DNA of 64,000 nucleotides from Platycnemis pennipes (Eukaryota; Arthropoda; Insecta; Odonata; Platycnemididae): contig OW121857.1 in NCBI GenBank assembly GCA_933228895.1, forward strand, positions 74,953,672 through 75,017,671, written 5' to 3'. The notes under the pieces are model-generated. The model was not told where the DNA came from and ran no database searches. It saw nothing but the letters and a program-made list of their open reading frames with translations. Each line of letters opens with the position of its first letter. Within the stretch, counting starts at the first letter, position 1. Of this stretch, positions 33,691 to 46,288 are shown piece after piece. The translations under genes were made by a program, and so were the position numbers.

Positions 33691-34725
33691 GATACATCCA
33701 ATCTTCTGCCCCTCCGACCCCACCCATTAATCATCAAAGGGACGGCGCCACTATGACCGAAAATGCGCCAAAATCGCGCGCTCGAGCGGACGGTCTGACG
33801 GCTCCTTTTTTTCACCCGAGGCTCGGCACACCTGGGTCCCCTGCGGAACCGACCCCGGAGGGCATGGTGGGCGAGACGGACCCCCGTACCGCATTCTTCC
33901 CCGGTCCGTAGGCCCTGGGCTAATTCGTTAACGCCCCGCGAGATTCAACGCCGGGGCTAATCAGGGCCTACACCCTAGGGAGGGGTCACTCGAGCGATAA
34001 GGCCTGGCCGATGGGATGCAGAGCTAGGGAAGGGGTTCGAGCAGGGCAGGGTCTAGAGGGAGGGAGACAACCGGCCCTGGACGTACCGGGTCTGCACTCC
34101 CAAAACGGACCTCTACTCCTCACTTTTTTCCCCAGACCGCTAACCTCCGCGCCAGTGTACGGTACTGCCTCGTTCCCGGTCTCATCACATTAAGGCAGCG
34201 GGCGGAGTGGGTGCTAAAAAGGAAGCCAGCCAGGGCCGGCAAAGGCGAGGACGGGCTTCCGGGACGTATGGAGAGGTCAGGGACAGAGGGGGGAGGGGGA
34301 AAGGGCCGTGAGTGGTCGGCGGAGAAATTAGTGTCGGAGAGAAATTAACGTAGGGTGTACAACCCAGCCCAGCTACATCCCCATCCAGACTCAAACCCCT
34401 GGCCATGCTCTCTCCCCCTCCCCCTCTTTACTCCCCACCCACGGCCCTGGGGAGAGGTAATTAGAGGACGAGGCGGCGTCAAGTAGGTTCCTCTCTGCGA
34501 AAGCGACCACACTTCAACTCCACTTTTTCGTTTTTGGTCTCTTTCCCTCCCTCTCACACACGCGGGCCGGGTTGGTCGGTCGAGTCCGGTTGCAGCGGCG
34601 GGCTTTCGCAGTGCTTGAGGGCAGTGGAGTGCTCTGGAGGCATTGAAGTGCTTCAAGGCACTGGAGAGGCCGGACGGGTGAGTGAAAAGAGGCGAGGTCC
34701 AGCGGGGGGAGGGGAATAAAATATT
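33691..34725. other. GC-rich block without supported gene
   Basis: CpG and C/G-rich words are frequent (GCGCCAAAATCGCGCGC, GGAACCGACCCCGGAG). Minus-strand frames at 34185-34406 and 34345-34656 are Pro/Arg/Gly-rich with no domain. It may be regulatory or an unrecognised exon, but nothing here is diagnostic. Confidence 0.35.
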
Positions 34726-35463
34726 ATACGGATTTCCGCGGACTTGAAAAAAAAGGAACAGTTCGTAAAACGGTGGGTGGAGATGAAGGGAGGGGGGTGC
34801 GGGGAGGGTGGATGCCTCCCCATTGCACCGTCAACGTCTCATCTCTCGCGGCAACTTCCGAAAGGGTTTAGCCACCAAAAGATTTAATTTTTCGCCCCGT
34901 TATTTCATCCACGGAGTTCATTCTGATCATCCACCGTAGAGTTCTTTGGCCACAGAATAACGTGATCCGGGCATATTTTGCGGACGCAGATAATTGACAA
35001 AGGGGCAAATTTTAATGGACATATTTAAGAGAGAAATGCAGCAATTTAGGACCTCCCGCAACATAGCAGGAACTTAACTTCAGTTTGCAATTTCACTTTT
35101 CGATCTCACCCTAATGGTAACGATCGGAATGAAATTCTGAGTCACGGAATGAAGAATAATAATGATAAGTTCCCCTAATATAGCACAAGCTTAATGCGCT
35201 AAAAAAAACTTTAGCTCAGCACCAGGTACTTACGCAGATAAGCGTAGTCTTATACACCAATACGACCAGTAGACAATGGTACGAACCTGAAAAGATAAAA
35301 TAAGTACATTAGCTTTTTACCACAATGAATTCAAAACTTAAACTTAATTCGTAATCACCAAGTAATATACCGATTTAATCAATTATACCGTTTGAAAACA
35401 ATAATTTCTCGACGCTGACATGCATAAGTATTACGTCTGACGTGGGAAGATAATTTAAATACG

Positions 35464-35812
35464 AGGATGGGTTTGACGTGGTTGACAAGAGTAACAGCCT
35501 CCCATTTTAAGGGCCAGGGTTCGATTTCCAGTGCTGGTAGATTTTGATGCTTGAACCAATCAACCCAGTGTAATCGATCACTGATGGAGTGCTGTGTGGA
35601 GAACACTCCCAAAGTTAAATACTCCGTCCGCCCGATGGGACGTAGGAACAAGGACTCCTTGACGAGTTAACTCAAGGGTAGTATTATGTCAACGCCGGGT
35701 TCCACCTCATCCTTGATGCATTTACTGAAATAATGTTGATACCTCAATCTAATAACTCACCTATCCCAAGCGGCGTAAATGACGCTAGCTGTCGGTCACC
35801 TACGCATAATAG
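35464..35812 (+). mobile_element. SINE family 1, full-length diverged copy
   Basis: The head GATGGGTTTGACGTGGTTGAC is followed by the B-box region CAGGGTTCGATTTCCAGTGC. The body has GTGCTGTGTGGAGAACACTC, TACTCCGTCCGCCCGATGGG and CAACGCCGGGTTCCACC. The tail has AGCGGCGTAAATGACGCTAG and CTGTCGGTCACCTACGC, matching the tail of 19895 (GGCGCAAATGACCTCAGCTG). More diverged than 19895, so probably older. Confidence 0.85.
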
Positions 35813-35814
35813 CA

Positions 35815-37200
35815 AAGTATTAAAATCTAGGTGAAGTATGGTAACGCAACCTGTTACCCACCATTAATATCGCATAAACCACTCGGTAATGATCTTAAAA
35901 TCGCATCCCTAGCCCCCCAGAACAGGGCGTGATTTGAGTGACGAGAGAAAATCCGTGCGCGGACTACTAAGGTCTAGAATTGTATCCTCACGGACGCCTT
36001 GGTGCTTTGGCGTTACGTAACGGCATCCCACGGGGCACCTGGTTTAAAAAGCGGTGTGTGAGAGAAATTCTAATCCCCATCCACCAACACAACGTGGGCG
36101 CTTCTTATAAACCCCCTAATCACCCCAACAACCCCTGCAAACTACCCTCTCCCCTTGCAATATCTTGTAGCGGTAATCTATTCGGATTGGCACTCCTGCC
36201 ACGGGACTGGCGAGTCGGTTCGCTGCGACCAGGAGAACGCTTCACCGGGGATATGTGGAAGGGCATTAGTATGCACTCCGCGAAATAGCCAATCGCGAGC
36301 AGGAAAAGATTGAGCGAAGGTCCTTTCGGCCTCCCCGCGACCCACCGCGTGGTTCTTGGTCTTCTTCCGCGGCCAGCTTCAGACAGGCTTAGGGCGAAGG
36401 GGTGGAGGATGAAGGGGGGGTAGGAATACGTATAAGACGCATAAAAATGCAGAAGTGGGATCACAATGGGGGGAAAGAAATTCGGTCTCGGACTAAGAAG
36501 TGATAAACGACATTTCGGATAAAAACGAGTCCAAAGTATGAGACTCCATAAATCATGGATTCCAAGGTCTCTTTTTTTCTCAAACCGTTGCTCTTTCTCA
36601 TTCCGTGGGGGAACTTTCGACTCCGTAAACTAATAAAAGAAGGAATAGCGCCTTGCAGGAGGAAAACACTATAACTCAACGAAGTTATTCACGTGCTCAA
36701 CTTTGCAATCTGCATCTACGTCTTTCCCTGTAAGTCAACATCACCACAAGATAAGAGGGATAAATCCAACCATGCTGAGCAACATATACTCCTTCCACCA
36801 AAGTAGAGTTAGCTAACGAGGAGTAAAGATTTAGTAAATGTGCGAGAATTAATGGAACACAAAACAGAGTTTGGGTTTTGTAAAGTACAGAGTTTCTGTT
36901 GAAGTCATGCATGAAAGTTGGGCATTGAGAGTTCCTAAGGTTAGCGGTAGTTTGGTGGTAGTTTCTCCAATTTATTATGGGATAGAGGTAAAACGAGAAC
37001 AAGTTAATCGTCTCATTTACAAAGCTTTTTGTTTGTTGATACTTATGTTTTAACTAACACAATAGAATTTTTGATGATCAACAACTTCATACTATACTTG
37101 GACATTATAGTCATGTATAAATACACAGTTCACTGAAGAAAATTTTATTTTATTTTTCTGCCTTCTCAGTTAGGGAAATAAAACTACTGACCTATGCAGC
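35815..37200. other. No supported gene or repeat
   Basis: Overlapping frames at 35980-36288 (+) and 36120-36464 (-) lie in mixed CG-containing sequence and are unrecognised. The rest is AT-rich. Confidence 0.4.
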
Positions 37201-37204
37201 AATC

Positions 37205-37272
37205 GATTCATCTGCATCTGCGCAGTACAAAGCAAGTCACCTTAAAGGTGTGTGGCAGGGGGTGACCTATCA
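37205..37272 (+). repeat. Dispersed hairpin repeat, copy 5
   Basis: TTCATCTGCATCTGCGCAGT, then AAAGCAAGTCACCTTAAAGG, TGTGTGGCAGGGGGTGACC. The 3' half is well kept; the 5' half has lost CCCTGCAAGCC. Confidence 0.7.
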
Positions 37273-37734
37273 GTGGGCTGGTACCGTCTACTGGAAAATC
37301 CTAGTGTTTAAATTTATTATTGATGAAAATAATATCACCGCATTACAGATAGATAAATCAGCTGCAAAATACCTATGAAATGATGATACCCGCATGAAAT
37401 CTGATTCTTACAGCATTACGTTCAGACATGTTAAATTAAATCGTATTCTTCTAATCAAAAATATATTATATGCAATGGCGACAATCGTTGTGGAGATCAA
37501 AAATCACGGACCACCTTATTACTTGCATTCATGACAGTATCGGAGTTTAAAGTGTAAAATGCAGAGGAAACTACGATGCTAGTGCCTATATTAAGGTTCT
37601 CCTTAGTGACAACTGACTAGTGGCCGCAAAGTTCCAGCATCCCTACTCACATCGCGTGCGCGAATTCATTATAAGATTTTATTCGTGGGGGGCAACCAAC
37701 GGCTTAGAAAATCTTCGCCATTGAGGTTAGGTTG

Positions 37735-37977
37735 GTGATTTGGTAGGGGTAGCAACCTTTTCTGTATACTGAGGAAGGATGCAGAGAAATACAGTGTTGA
37801 CATCAAGCTGCTTTTACGAAAAACGCTAGTTTCACGTCCTACCTGACGAACGGATTACTGCACATGAAGTGTTCTCCACACAACACTCATGTTGAACCGG
37901 TATAACAATCAAACATTATGCCACTTCCGGGGTTCGAACCCAGACCCTCGAGACTGGTGGTCAATCCACTCCATTTG
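37735..37977 (-). mobile_element. SINE family 1, diverged copy
   Basis: On the minus strand, GGTCTGGGTTCGAACCCCGG forms the B box. The body has GTTGTGTGGAGAACACTTCA and then AATCCGTTCGTCAGGTAGGA, worn forms of the family-1 blocks. A-box and tail are poorly kept. It lies directly next to the hairpin repeat at 37982. Confidence 0.65.
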
Positions 37978-37981
37978 TGAA

Positions 37982-38070
37982 GTTCATCTACATCTTCGGA
38001 ATACCCCGTAAGCCACCGCAAGGGTGTGTGGCAGGGGGAGAGGCATCACTAGACATGCATTATCAATCAG
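37982..38070 (+). repeat. Dispersed hairpin repeat, copy 6
   Basis: GTTCATCTACATCTTCGG, AATACCCCGTAAGCCACCGC, AAGGGTGTGTGGCAGGGGGA, then ATCACTAGACATGCATTATC. One of the two most complete copies: it keeps the leading block, the hairpin core and a CATGCATTATC-like tail shared with 23529 (reverse) and 40033. Confidence 0.85.
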
Positions 38071-38394
38071 AAGGAACACGTTCTACCATGAATGCAATCT
38101 TCGTCCAGATTTGATCGTGTAAAAGTTTTTTTATTGCGTCACACTCTGCAAAAATAAAAATAAGCTGGTGACATGAACAACCGGACGAAAACCAGAAACC
38201 ATCCCATTCTGGAAGGGGATACGTGGGCTGACTGAATTCACTCATTTGAGAGAATGTTCCGAAAATTTCCATGACTCGGTGGGGGGAAGGGAGCGCTAAA
38301 ATGGAGGCCTGGGTTTCTTTTGTGCCATGGGTGAGACGTCATTGACTAGATGACGCGGGTAGTACGAACAAAAAAAACGTGGAAAAAGTAGTCC

Positions 38395-39015
38395 TTATCT
38401 CCTGACTACAAGGGGACTTAGGGACAATGGGGGCGAGGAGGGAGTGAGGAAGGGTCGTGTGCAGAGGAAGTGAGAAGGCGACGCGTCCTGTAGCCACGCT
38501 GTGTGATAACGGCAACGAAAAATGCGATAAGACACCTTGATGGCAAGGCGGGAAAAAGGCGCTGTTGATGGCTGCCGGCTACCAGGAGGCGCGCCAAACA
38601 CAAGCTATCGAAAACGTTGTCCTTAGCGCCATCAGTGGACAATGGAACTGCGGAAGAAAATGGTACCATGGAGAGAGAGAGAGAGAGACGGGGAGAGGAT
38701 GGAAACGAGGAAATAAATGCTGTTTGGGTAAGCGCATGTGTCGAGCACGTTATGTATGTTCCATTCTCTCCACCGTGCATGTGGCTCGTATTCTTGGGCA
38801 ACGATAGGTGAGACCTCTGGCGGGAGAGGAAGGGAAACAAATATCCCATTCGCCCGGGGACCTTGATTTTGACAGCGACCTCGGAGGGACGAATGGAATT
38901 AAGTACGACTTTGGACGAGAGACGCTTCAAGTACGCGTTTGAGAGGATGCCAAAAGGAAAGGGGAAGCATCTACATGTCACTCTACAGGCCGTTTCAAAG
39001 GCGAGCGGCAGGGTG
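38395..39015. other. CpG-containing block with long minus-strand frame, not called
   Basis: A minus-strand frame of 202 codons runs 38418-39026. It is Ser/Leu/Pro-rich with no recognisable domain, and other frames overlap it on both strands. A (GA)n run (38671-38688) sits in its middle, so it is unlikely to be a real exon over its whole length. Confidence 0.4.
38671..38688 (+). repeat. (GA)9 microsatellite
   Basis: Nine uninterrupted GA units; similar GA runs occur at 8220-8235 and 40005-40019. Confidence 0.95.
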
Positions 39016-39019
39016 TAGT

Positions 39020-40000
39020 AAGTCACAATCTTTGCAAATGGCTTACTGACAATATTACGAAGAATATATTATAATTGGAATAAATATGAAGTGTAATTAA
39101 TATTTTTTTATTAGGCTTTGCATGCGTCGTTGACTTAAATTTGTGAATTGTGAAAAAGTGAATTTTTTTAACACCATAGAGTGACAGTTTATCTCTCTTC
39201 ATTTGTCACTCATGTCTGCTCCGCTGATTTTGTGTGGTGCGAGAAATATGCCTTTAGTGTCAGCCTCAAAATTCTCATTTGTCACGTAATTGATATCTTG
39301 AAGAAACCTAGTCTCTAAGTGATTTGATAACCATCCCTTTGAGTGCTCAAGTGACACTTCATCATGGGAATACGTGAAAAAACTCGTTGCATCCCTTAGG
39401 ATCTTGTTCGTTTCTTTTCATTTTCCGATCAACAATTTTCCAAAAAATAGTCTAATAAAGCCGAATCTCTTCAACATTGTTCCGCATGTATTTAGGATAT
39501 GATTCCACCAAGATAAACTCGAATTAGAGTGACGCCCATGCATTAAAAACACTTTCTAGGCATAATTATACTCCTCCAACACCGCGAATATGATGGAGAC
39601 GTAATAAAATAAACAATAATTGAGAAGGAAGCAAGACTTGAGGAAGATATGTGGGTGGAAAGGGAGGAGGATACCTTCAAGAACCTGAAACGTCATAAAA
39701 ACTGTAATGACATGAGATCAATTGGGAAATTATGTAAGTGGAGGACGTTGGAAAGCGATGGGGAAGTTCCCTGTCATTTTCGCACGATTCTTGGTTACAA
39801 GATCTGTCAGAACCGCCCAGGACCAGCCTGGCGCCATAGTGAATGAAACACACGCACGATTTATTTTCATCACCCCAGCGAGAAGAGATAAATGAGGGGG
39901 ATAGGCAAATAAAGGTGCAGCGGAGGACAAACCCGCCACATCAAACACAAGGCAACCAGGGAGACCCCCTGAAAAGTAGAGGTAGGAGAGTGATAGAAAT
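39020..40000. other. Mostly AT-rich, no feature
   Basis: No terminal repeats, tRNA-like head or recognisable coding remnant. Confidence 0.4.
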
Positions 40001-40004
40001 ACAT

Positions 40005-40019
40005 AGAGAGAGAGAGAGA
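40005..40019 (+). repeat. (AG)n microsatellite
   Basis: About seven AG units just upstream of the dispersed hairpin repeat at 40033. Confidence 0.9.
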
Positions 40020-40032
40020 CATGTGTCCTCTA

Positions 40033-40126
40033 ACGAATCTACACTTACACTACGCGATACCCTGCAAGCCACCACGAGGGTGTGTGGCAGGAGGTGAAGA
40101 TCACCAAGCATGCACTATATAATTGC
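40033..40126 (+). repeat. Dispersed hairpin repeat, copy 7
   Basis: AACGAATCTACACTTACAC, GATACCCTGCAAGCCACCAC, GAGGGTGTGTGGCAGGAGGT, then GATCACCAAGCATGCACTAT. Shares the long tail with 23529 (reverse). Within the core, GCCAC and GTGGC pair, extended by CCTG and CAGG. Confidence 0.88.
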
Positions 40127-40129
40127 AAA

Positions 40130-41005
40130 CATACTACTATAGGGTCTCAGGCAACTAGATTGATAGTATATACACATTAATTAAGGGATTGGTTGTTAAT
40201 ACATGCAACATGCACTACAGGCTACTCTAAAATATTTCCCCTACCTATCCCTTTGCTATGTTGCCTATTCTGTTCTTTTTTAGAACGGGCGAAAAATGAC
40301 ATTTTGAATCTATCAGTACGACAACCTATCTCTCTATTCTTATTTAACTGGTCGAATCTAGCACATTACGCTGGTGTTTTTAATTTTTGCCTAACATCTT
40401 CAGTAAAGCTATCCAATTTAAATTTCTGCAAGAGATTTTATCTGTACTTTACCGTAAGAATCACCATAGGGATGAGAGGCAGCAGTTAAGGCAAGACAGC
40501 GAAGCAAAATAAAAGCAAAGAAGGAGTTTAAGAGTGAATAGTGAAGTGAAGACAGAGGTAAGACCTTAAAAATTTTCCCTTAGTATTTTCCTTTAACTGA
40601 GACATGCTCCAGCATAGGAAGTTCTCAAGAAGCACTTCGAGCTCCTTAACATGAGCTCATTGAGGAGTCATTGAGCTACCACATCATGAACACTAATACA
40701 TAAGTATTGAGCCAAGAATTAGTGTACAAAGGTGGGGTTAAATGCATGGGATTCAATGCCATTTCTTAATATTTTCCTTCCAGAAAAAAATGCATCTGTG
40801 TTCAAGCGGTCCGACAGGTAGAATTCTTTCAGAAATAAAACACTCCTGTGATATCAGATGGTCAATGAAAAAATGGGCTTACAGGATAATGAATTTTTAA
40901 ATCCATATAAGTCACGGTGTCCCTGAGTCACCATGGCCCTGAAGGGTCGCACATTGAAACTATTCTACAGGAAATATATACATCTAGGTATGAAAATAAC
41001 TGGAC
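40130..41005. other. No recognisable feature
   Basis: The 98-codon + frame at 40193-40489 is hydrophobic and Phe/Leu-rich, as expected from T-rich sequence, and matches no family I know. Confidence 0.35.
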
Positions 41006-41009
41006 ATGA

Positions 41010-41212
41010 ATGGGTGGTTGGAGTTCGGGCTCCCATCCCGAAGGCCCGGGTTGGAACCCCGGCAGATGCTTTTATTTTTCATCAATAAGTCGGTTCCTGT
41101 TTGAGTGCTTTGTGAAGAGCACTTAGAGTTCATTACTCCGTCCGTCGGATGGACTGTCAAACCGTGGCCCCCTTGTTGCCTTCCATTGAGGTTAACGTGG
41201 ATTTCTAGTCAG
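41010..41212 (+). mobile_element. SINE family 1, 3'-truncated copy
   Basis: GGGTGGTTGGAGTTCGGGCT, then the B-box region GCCCGGGTTGGAACCCCGGC. The body has TTGAGTGCTTTGTGAAGAGC, ATTACTCCGTCCGTCGGATG and CCGTGGCCCCCTTG. The GCCGGGTTTCT..CCACCC tail is missing or worn. Confidence 0.75.
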
Positions 41213-42008
41213 ACGCTTTATACGCTTAAGCCTTCATCGAAGCAAAAAATAAATTTCCGAGAGCCATATTTCTTTCATCTAACTTCTTTTTACTAGCGGA
41301 AGAATGTAATGAATGATCTGATCATATTTTGCCGCTAAAGAGTTTTCTCACCATCGTACACTTCCCACCTTAGTCGGACAAATTTACTTCCGCCTCGAAC
41401 AGAATCTCATTACAGTTCACGGCCCGTAAATTTTAGTCTCCGATGTGAAGAAAAGGCAAGTCCTAGCAAAGAAAAAAATACGTTTGGCTTTTCACGTCCT
41501 TCGTAAACTACTTCCTGATACGTTGAATGCATTCAGACGCAGACTTGATTAAATAAGGCAGTCTTCTCCAGGATGTAAGCATGCTGATGGATGAAAAGTA
41601 AAACATATGAATGTGAATGAATAAAAGGGGGATTTTACTCACTAAAATACACACCATGTAAAACGGACAACGCGTTGCGGATAGATCCGCCATATTTTTC
41701 TACCCATAAACTGTTAGCGATCATAATAATTGATATAATTACCGGAAGGGTACAGGTAATTCAGGTAGCTGCAGAGCTTCTAAAATGAGCTTCATTGAAT
41801 GGAATCCAGCAAATTAGACCTTTTCAAACCTAATAGATAATTTTGAATTAATGAAATTACACAAACACCTTATCCATTGAAGAAAATTTATTTCCTTTCA
41901 TTGATACTGTTCACACAGTTCACATATTCACAAGACTGATGGATTTATAACCAACAGGTTTCTCTCATTTGTCGTATAGCATAGTGTATGTACGCAGCGT
42001 GAGTTGGG

Positions 42009-42072
42009 TGATAATTGGCCCCCACCACAAACCCTGAGGTGGTTATCAAGGAACTCAGCATGTGTAGACGAT
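42009..42072 (-). repeat. Dispersed hairpin repeat, copy 8 (worn)
   Basis: On the minus strand: CGTCTACACATGCTGAG, then CCTTGATAACCACCTCAGGG, TTTGTGGTGGGGGCC. The leading TCTACA block and the CCACC..GGG.TTGTGG core survive with many changes. Confidence 0.45.
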
Positions 42073-42074
42073 AT

Positions 42075-43230
42075 ATTTTGGATGTTTGATAATCATTCGG
42101 TAATCCACAAAAAACACTGACACGGAGCTTTAAAAATGCCATATATTTCAAAATGCTCACGCAACCTAAACAAAATACCCTTCTTGCAGCTCTCAGACGG
42201 ATCTAGTTAGTCTCGAACAGATCGAAAGAGTTCCCCGACCCACTGCTTTTAAAACCCTAGCTCTAGGGACGGATCCTGGCGAAGAAAACAAAAAAAACGA
42301 CGCTTGGCTTTTCACCTCCCTTGAGCAGTATTCCCGAAAAGCAGCAACGCTCCTGACGGTGGTAATCTCTCCGAGTAGAAGAAAAGGTCAAATGCCCCCT
42401 TTCTCTCTCGCTCTCCGGAAACCAATCCGTATCGAAAAGCGCAGGGAGGGCAGATGAAAGGAATAAATGTTCGGAGACGGAAAAAGGGGAAGGAACTAGG
42501 AGGCGCACATGGGAGTAAAAGGAGGGAACGAATCAGAGTGAAAGAAACTTTGCTTAATGTCCGGCAGTGGAACCACCCCTTGCGACGGAGAGCCCGCTGG
42601 GAAACGATCCAGTCACTCCCGCCCCCTCCCAACCGAGACCTTATTACGGACGCTCAAATGGAGTCCGTGCAGCAGGGTAAGGGGCGAGGGGATAAAAGTG
42701 ATGAGGTCGGCACAGGGAGGCGGTGAAGATGGGGAGGAAAGACTGCCTGGATACGCATGCACGACGGTGCATACAGATCAGGGAAGGAATATCCCCACAT
42801 CCTTTTCTCTTTTGCTCTCCCTTCATTTTCTCTTAAGCGAGCGAGTTCACGACAAGCTGCAGTCACTCCTAGAGAACGTGCACACAAGACCCCCGTCCCT
42901 GTGTCTAGGTAACGCTATCACCCTTCCCAGAGTGCAACGCTCCCCTCCATCCTCCCCTTCACTTCCTCCCGCGCGTGTCGGCACAGCAACGCCACAGGCG
43001 TCCCATGAAAATACCTCCATTGTGCTCATGCCTGGTCCTTGTCTGACCTTTCTTCCCCGCTCTGTATTTCTCGGAATTCGATGTGTCCGGCCGTTACTCG
43101 GTGACTACGACATCGGCACAGCCATTGTGCCGACCCGGTAGGAGGCAAGGTAAAGGGAGACATTTACTCGGGACGAAAACGCGAAACATATCCACAGGTC
43201 ATCACATAGATGCATGTAATTAGTCTTCAA
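42075..43230. other. Mixed, CpG-containing interval; no gene called
   Basis: A + frame of 194 codons (42557-43141) and minus frames at 42263-42632 are open together. None shows a domain. An exon is not excluded. Confidence 0.35.
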
Positions 43231-43232
43231 TC

Positions 43233-43700
43233 AGTTAGGGTAGGTTTTGATGGAGTATACCCTCTCTGCTTCTCATTTTTGAACTACCTTATCCTTGCAC
43301 TTATCCTCTATATTTCAGCATACGTTCAACCCCTTTCATTCCATTTAAATGTCTCACTTTACCAACGTATTGTTCGTATCCCAGCATCCACGTAGCCTTA
43401 AATATTCTTCTCACTACTTGCTCCATTAATCTACTATATCCATTCCTTATTTCCAACGGCAACTATCTTTCCTGCTTTATCATGCTAAAATATTCATCAT
43501 CCTTCCTCCCTCATCTACCTCAGTAGGTTTTTGCCTATACATGAAGGGTGTTTTCGTGACGGACATCGGCCAAACTACTTACGTTTTCCCCACAACTGTA
43601 CATATTATTTACTCCTACATTTGATACTCCCAATTTTACTGTTAATATTCAATTTTCTTATTTCAATTTAATATTAATTCTCACGTCATTATCACAATGC
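43233..43700. repeat. Interspersed repeat sharing a start with 10345
   Basis: Starts AGTTAGGGTAGGTTTTGATGG, as at 10347, and continues as pyrimidine-rich + strand DNA. Family unknown; possibly an antisense LINE remnant. Confidence 0.35.
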
Positions 43701-45165
43701 TTATCTAGAGATCCCACTTAATTTAGCACGAGAGCTTCCTGGCCAGACAAACAAAACCCAAGAAGATTGCCTAGAAGATGATTGTACTACAATCGGAACC
43801 TGGGTCGGTGTCTCAATAAATTTTGTGGAATCTTACAAAGAGGTTTTTTCTCCTTGCTAAAATCATGTGGTTTCACCAAGTAAAGCCTGAGGACTTCCTT
43901 TTTACAACCCATCTTAGAAATGTTCAGGGTACCATAATATTTTAAATACGGACAAATACACCCTCACGTAGAAACTTTATCGATACCATATCCTTCTGGA
44001 TAGCTAATGTTGGCACAGGGGAAGTACCACTGACCCCTTTGGCCTGATGTGTGAATTTGACATGTCGTTGGGCCTCGATAATTTAGTGACATCAAACCAA
44101 TGGGGTCGTTTACCATATTTTTTTAATTGCCAAATCTGAGTTTTTAAAATAAAAGGACCCGTATTTTTCCGCTTTTTGATCCGTCAATTGTTTCTCGAGT
44201 CATAAACGACAAAAAACATGTTTGTAACCCTTTCGGAAAAGTGGGCGTGGTGCAAACTCCGACGTCATTGACGTCGTCCAAACAGAACTGAGCCCGCGAA
44301 GCTACTTCGCCTTATCGCAATGGGGGGGGACACAGCTGACTCTGCCAACCAGAGAGGTTGCGACAGGATCTGTGCGAGTAGACCTTCCGAGAACCTCCCT
44401 CCACTCCCTTCCCTCCCAATAAAAGCAGTCAAGGACGGGAGGAAAATGACGTCAATGGTATCAAAGCAGCTTTTTGTGTGGGTGTCACCTTTTGCTTATT
44501 TTAATTTTTGATATATGAGTGAATGGTTGTGGTGAGAAGATTAATTTTTTCACTAAAATTCATTTTCCGATTCCACCTAACGATTTCGTGTACAAAATTG
44601 CGATTTCGGTTCCGAATAAACGTCCCCATTCTACATCCCTCCTACCTTACTAGAGGCATATATGTAGGTATATATACAGCTGCATTGCTGGTGTTAGACA
44701 CCTTGAAAATGACGGCGATCGATTGAAAACTTGTTCGGCGGTATTAATAGACTGTGTAGCTAATACTATTGAAAGCTTATCTTTCTTTTTTAATATTGTG
44801 TTAATTGTTTCTAACCACCACAAAGCATATGCTCATGAACGAATTAATGATTTTTTTAAACAGAGAATGGTACCCAAGTGGTTGGGAAAGTGGTTTTTCC
44901 CACAGGCAGGAAAAGGAGTTAACCTTTCGCGAGTACGCAAGGGAAAAAGAAACAATGGCCCACCAATGACCCTGAAAAAAATCGCTATTGTTTGCTCTTT
45001 AGCGTCATTTCCCAAATTCACGGGCCATAGCCTTCCGGCTTCTCCCTCGCCCACAAAACCCTCCGGTCCGGCCCCAGTATCGCTTCTTTCGACCCCTTCC
45101 CGCTCAACCCCGTCACACCTTCGTTGGATGAATTCCGATTAAATGCGAATGGACCCGGTCCCGAA
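43701..45165. other. No supported gene
   Basis: The + frame at 44723-45142 (139 codons) starts in AT-rich and ends in CG-containing sequence without a recognisable domain. Confidence 0.35.
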
Positions 45166-45225
45166 AAAAAAATATAAATTGGCGGCCTCGCTTATGGCCG
45201 GGAAGAACGGCCTTTATATTTTTTT
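45166..45225. repeat. 13-bp AT-rich inverted repeat around GC core
   Basis: AAAAAAATATAAA (45166-45178) and TTTATATTTTTTT (45213-45225) are perfect complements. Between them GGCC occurs three times, so the inner part can also fold. It may be a worn MITE or foldback tip. Confidence 0.55.
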
Positions 45226-46288
45226 AAAGGATTTTGTATCGCGTAACACCTGTGGCCGGACCAAATATTTGGATTATACGTCTCACTCAAACTGGAATTA
45301 AATGCGATGAAAGTGCAGATTTCTCCTGTTTATTCCATGACTTAGCGTTTAAGTCGTCCGTCCTTGGGGTTCGAATGGATTTGACCAGGTGGAGAAAGAG
45401 GAAAAAGTGAGTGAGCTAGTTGGCAGCATATGAGGTCACAGTTTGAATAGAATAAGAAATCGCATGAAAACACAGACTACAACGTTTTTAAAGCAGGAAA
45501 AAGATTTGCCAGTATTGGCAATATTCTCGTTACGAAAAAAATCTTTCCAAAAGAAAAAAATCCAAGTTATGGCGTCGATTAGCAAAGAGATTAAACCCCA
45601 GGAAGGGTCCAATACGATCTATTTGACACGCAATAAAATAATTTGTCGTAACTCAAAAGCTAGATCTAACTTTCCAATCAGGATTTTATCAGTCTAACAT
45701 GAGAATACGTCCACGTTTTTCATCTCCACTACAACTCTAACATCCGAAGATCACAAAATCCATTACTTACCTACGTAATGCGAGCAGACGTTCCAATAAA
45801 ACAACCAATGATGGGAAGATAGATTTTCTGTCAAATGGGTTTGGAGGGAAAAATTACGGGAACCGGATCATGAATTGATATATGAAAGGAAAGCATAAAT
45901 CGAAGAAAAAAATCAGAAAATGGTAGGCGAAATGCAAATCAGAGTTAAATGAAACAGACTCATCGATGCATATAGACTTTTTAGTTCCGCTTCAATTTCC
46001 TCTAAAATGTCTCTCGCCATTTCCACACTGAATGAGATTGATTTCACAAGCGATAACGGCTAAAAGTGCATGGACTCACACGAAAATGTTTAAAAGTATC
46101 TTTCACAGTGCCAGTTGACCACATCAATACTTGAGCAGATCAAGATAGCCGCTCGGTAATACAAAATACACCTAGGAGATGATGACCAGGAACACACGTG
46201 AAGAGAAAGGAACACACTCTTGGAAAATTTTCGGCCTCATCACCCGTCTTCTAGATCACTTAGGAAAAACTCTGTTGAGTCTCTCTAA

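Noticed and set aside
38418..39026. 202-codon minus-strand open frame
   Set aside because: No recognisable domain; a (GA)n microsatellite runs through it and frames on the other strand are open too.
4870..42072. CRISPR-like array from the repeated short hairpin
   Set aside because: Copies are kilobases apart, in both orientations and diverged. There is no regular spacing, and the window is eukaryotic.
42557..43141. 194-codon + strand open frame
   Set aside because: Low-complexity product and simultaneous open frames on both strands; no homology that I can name.
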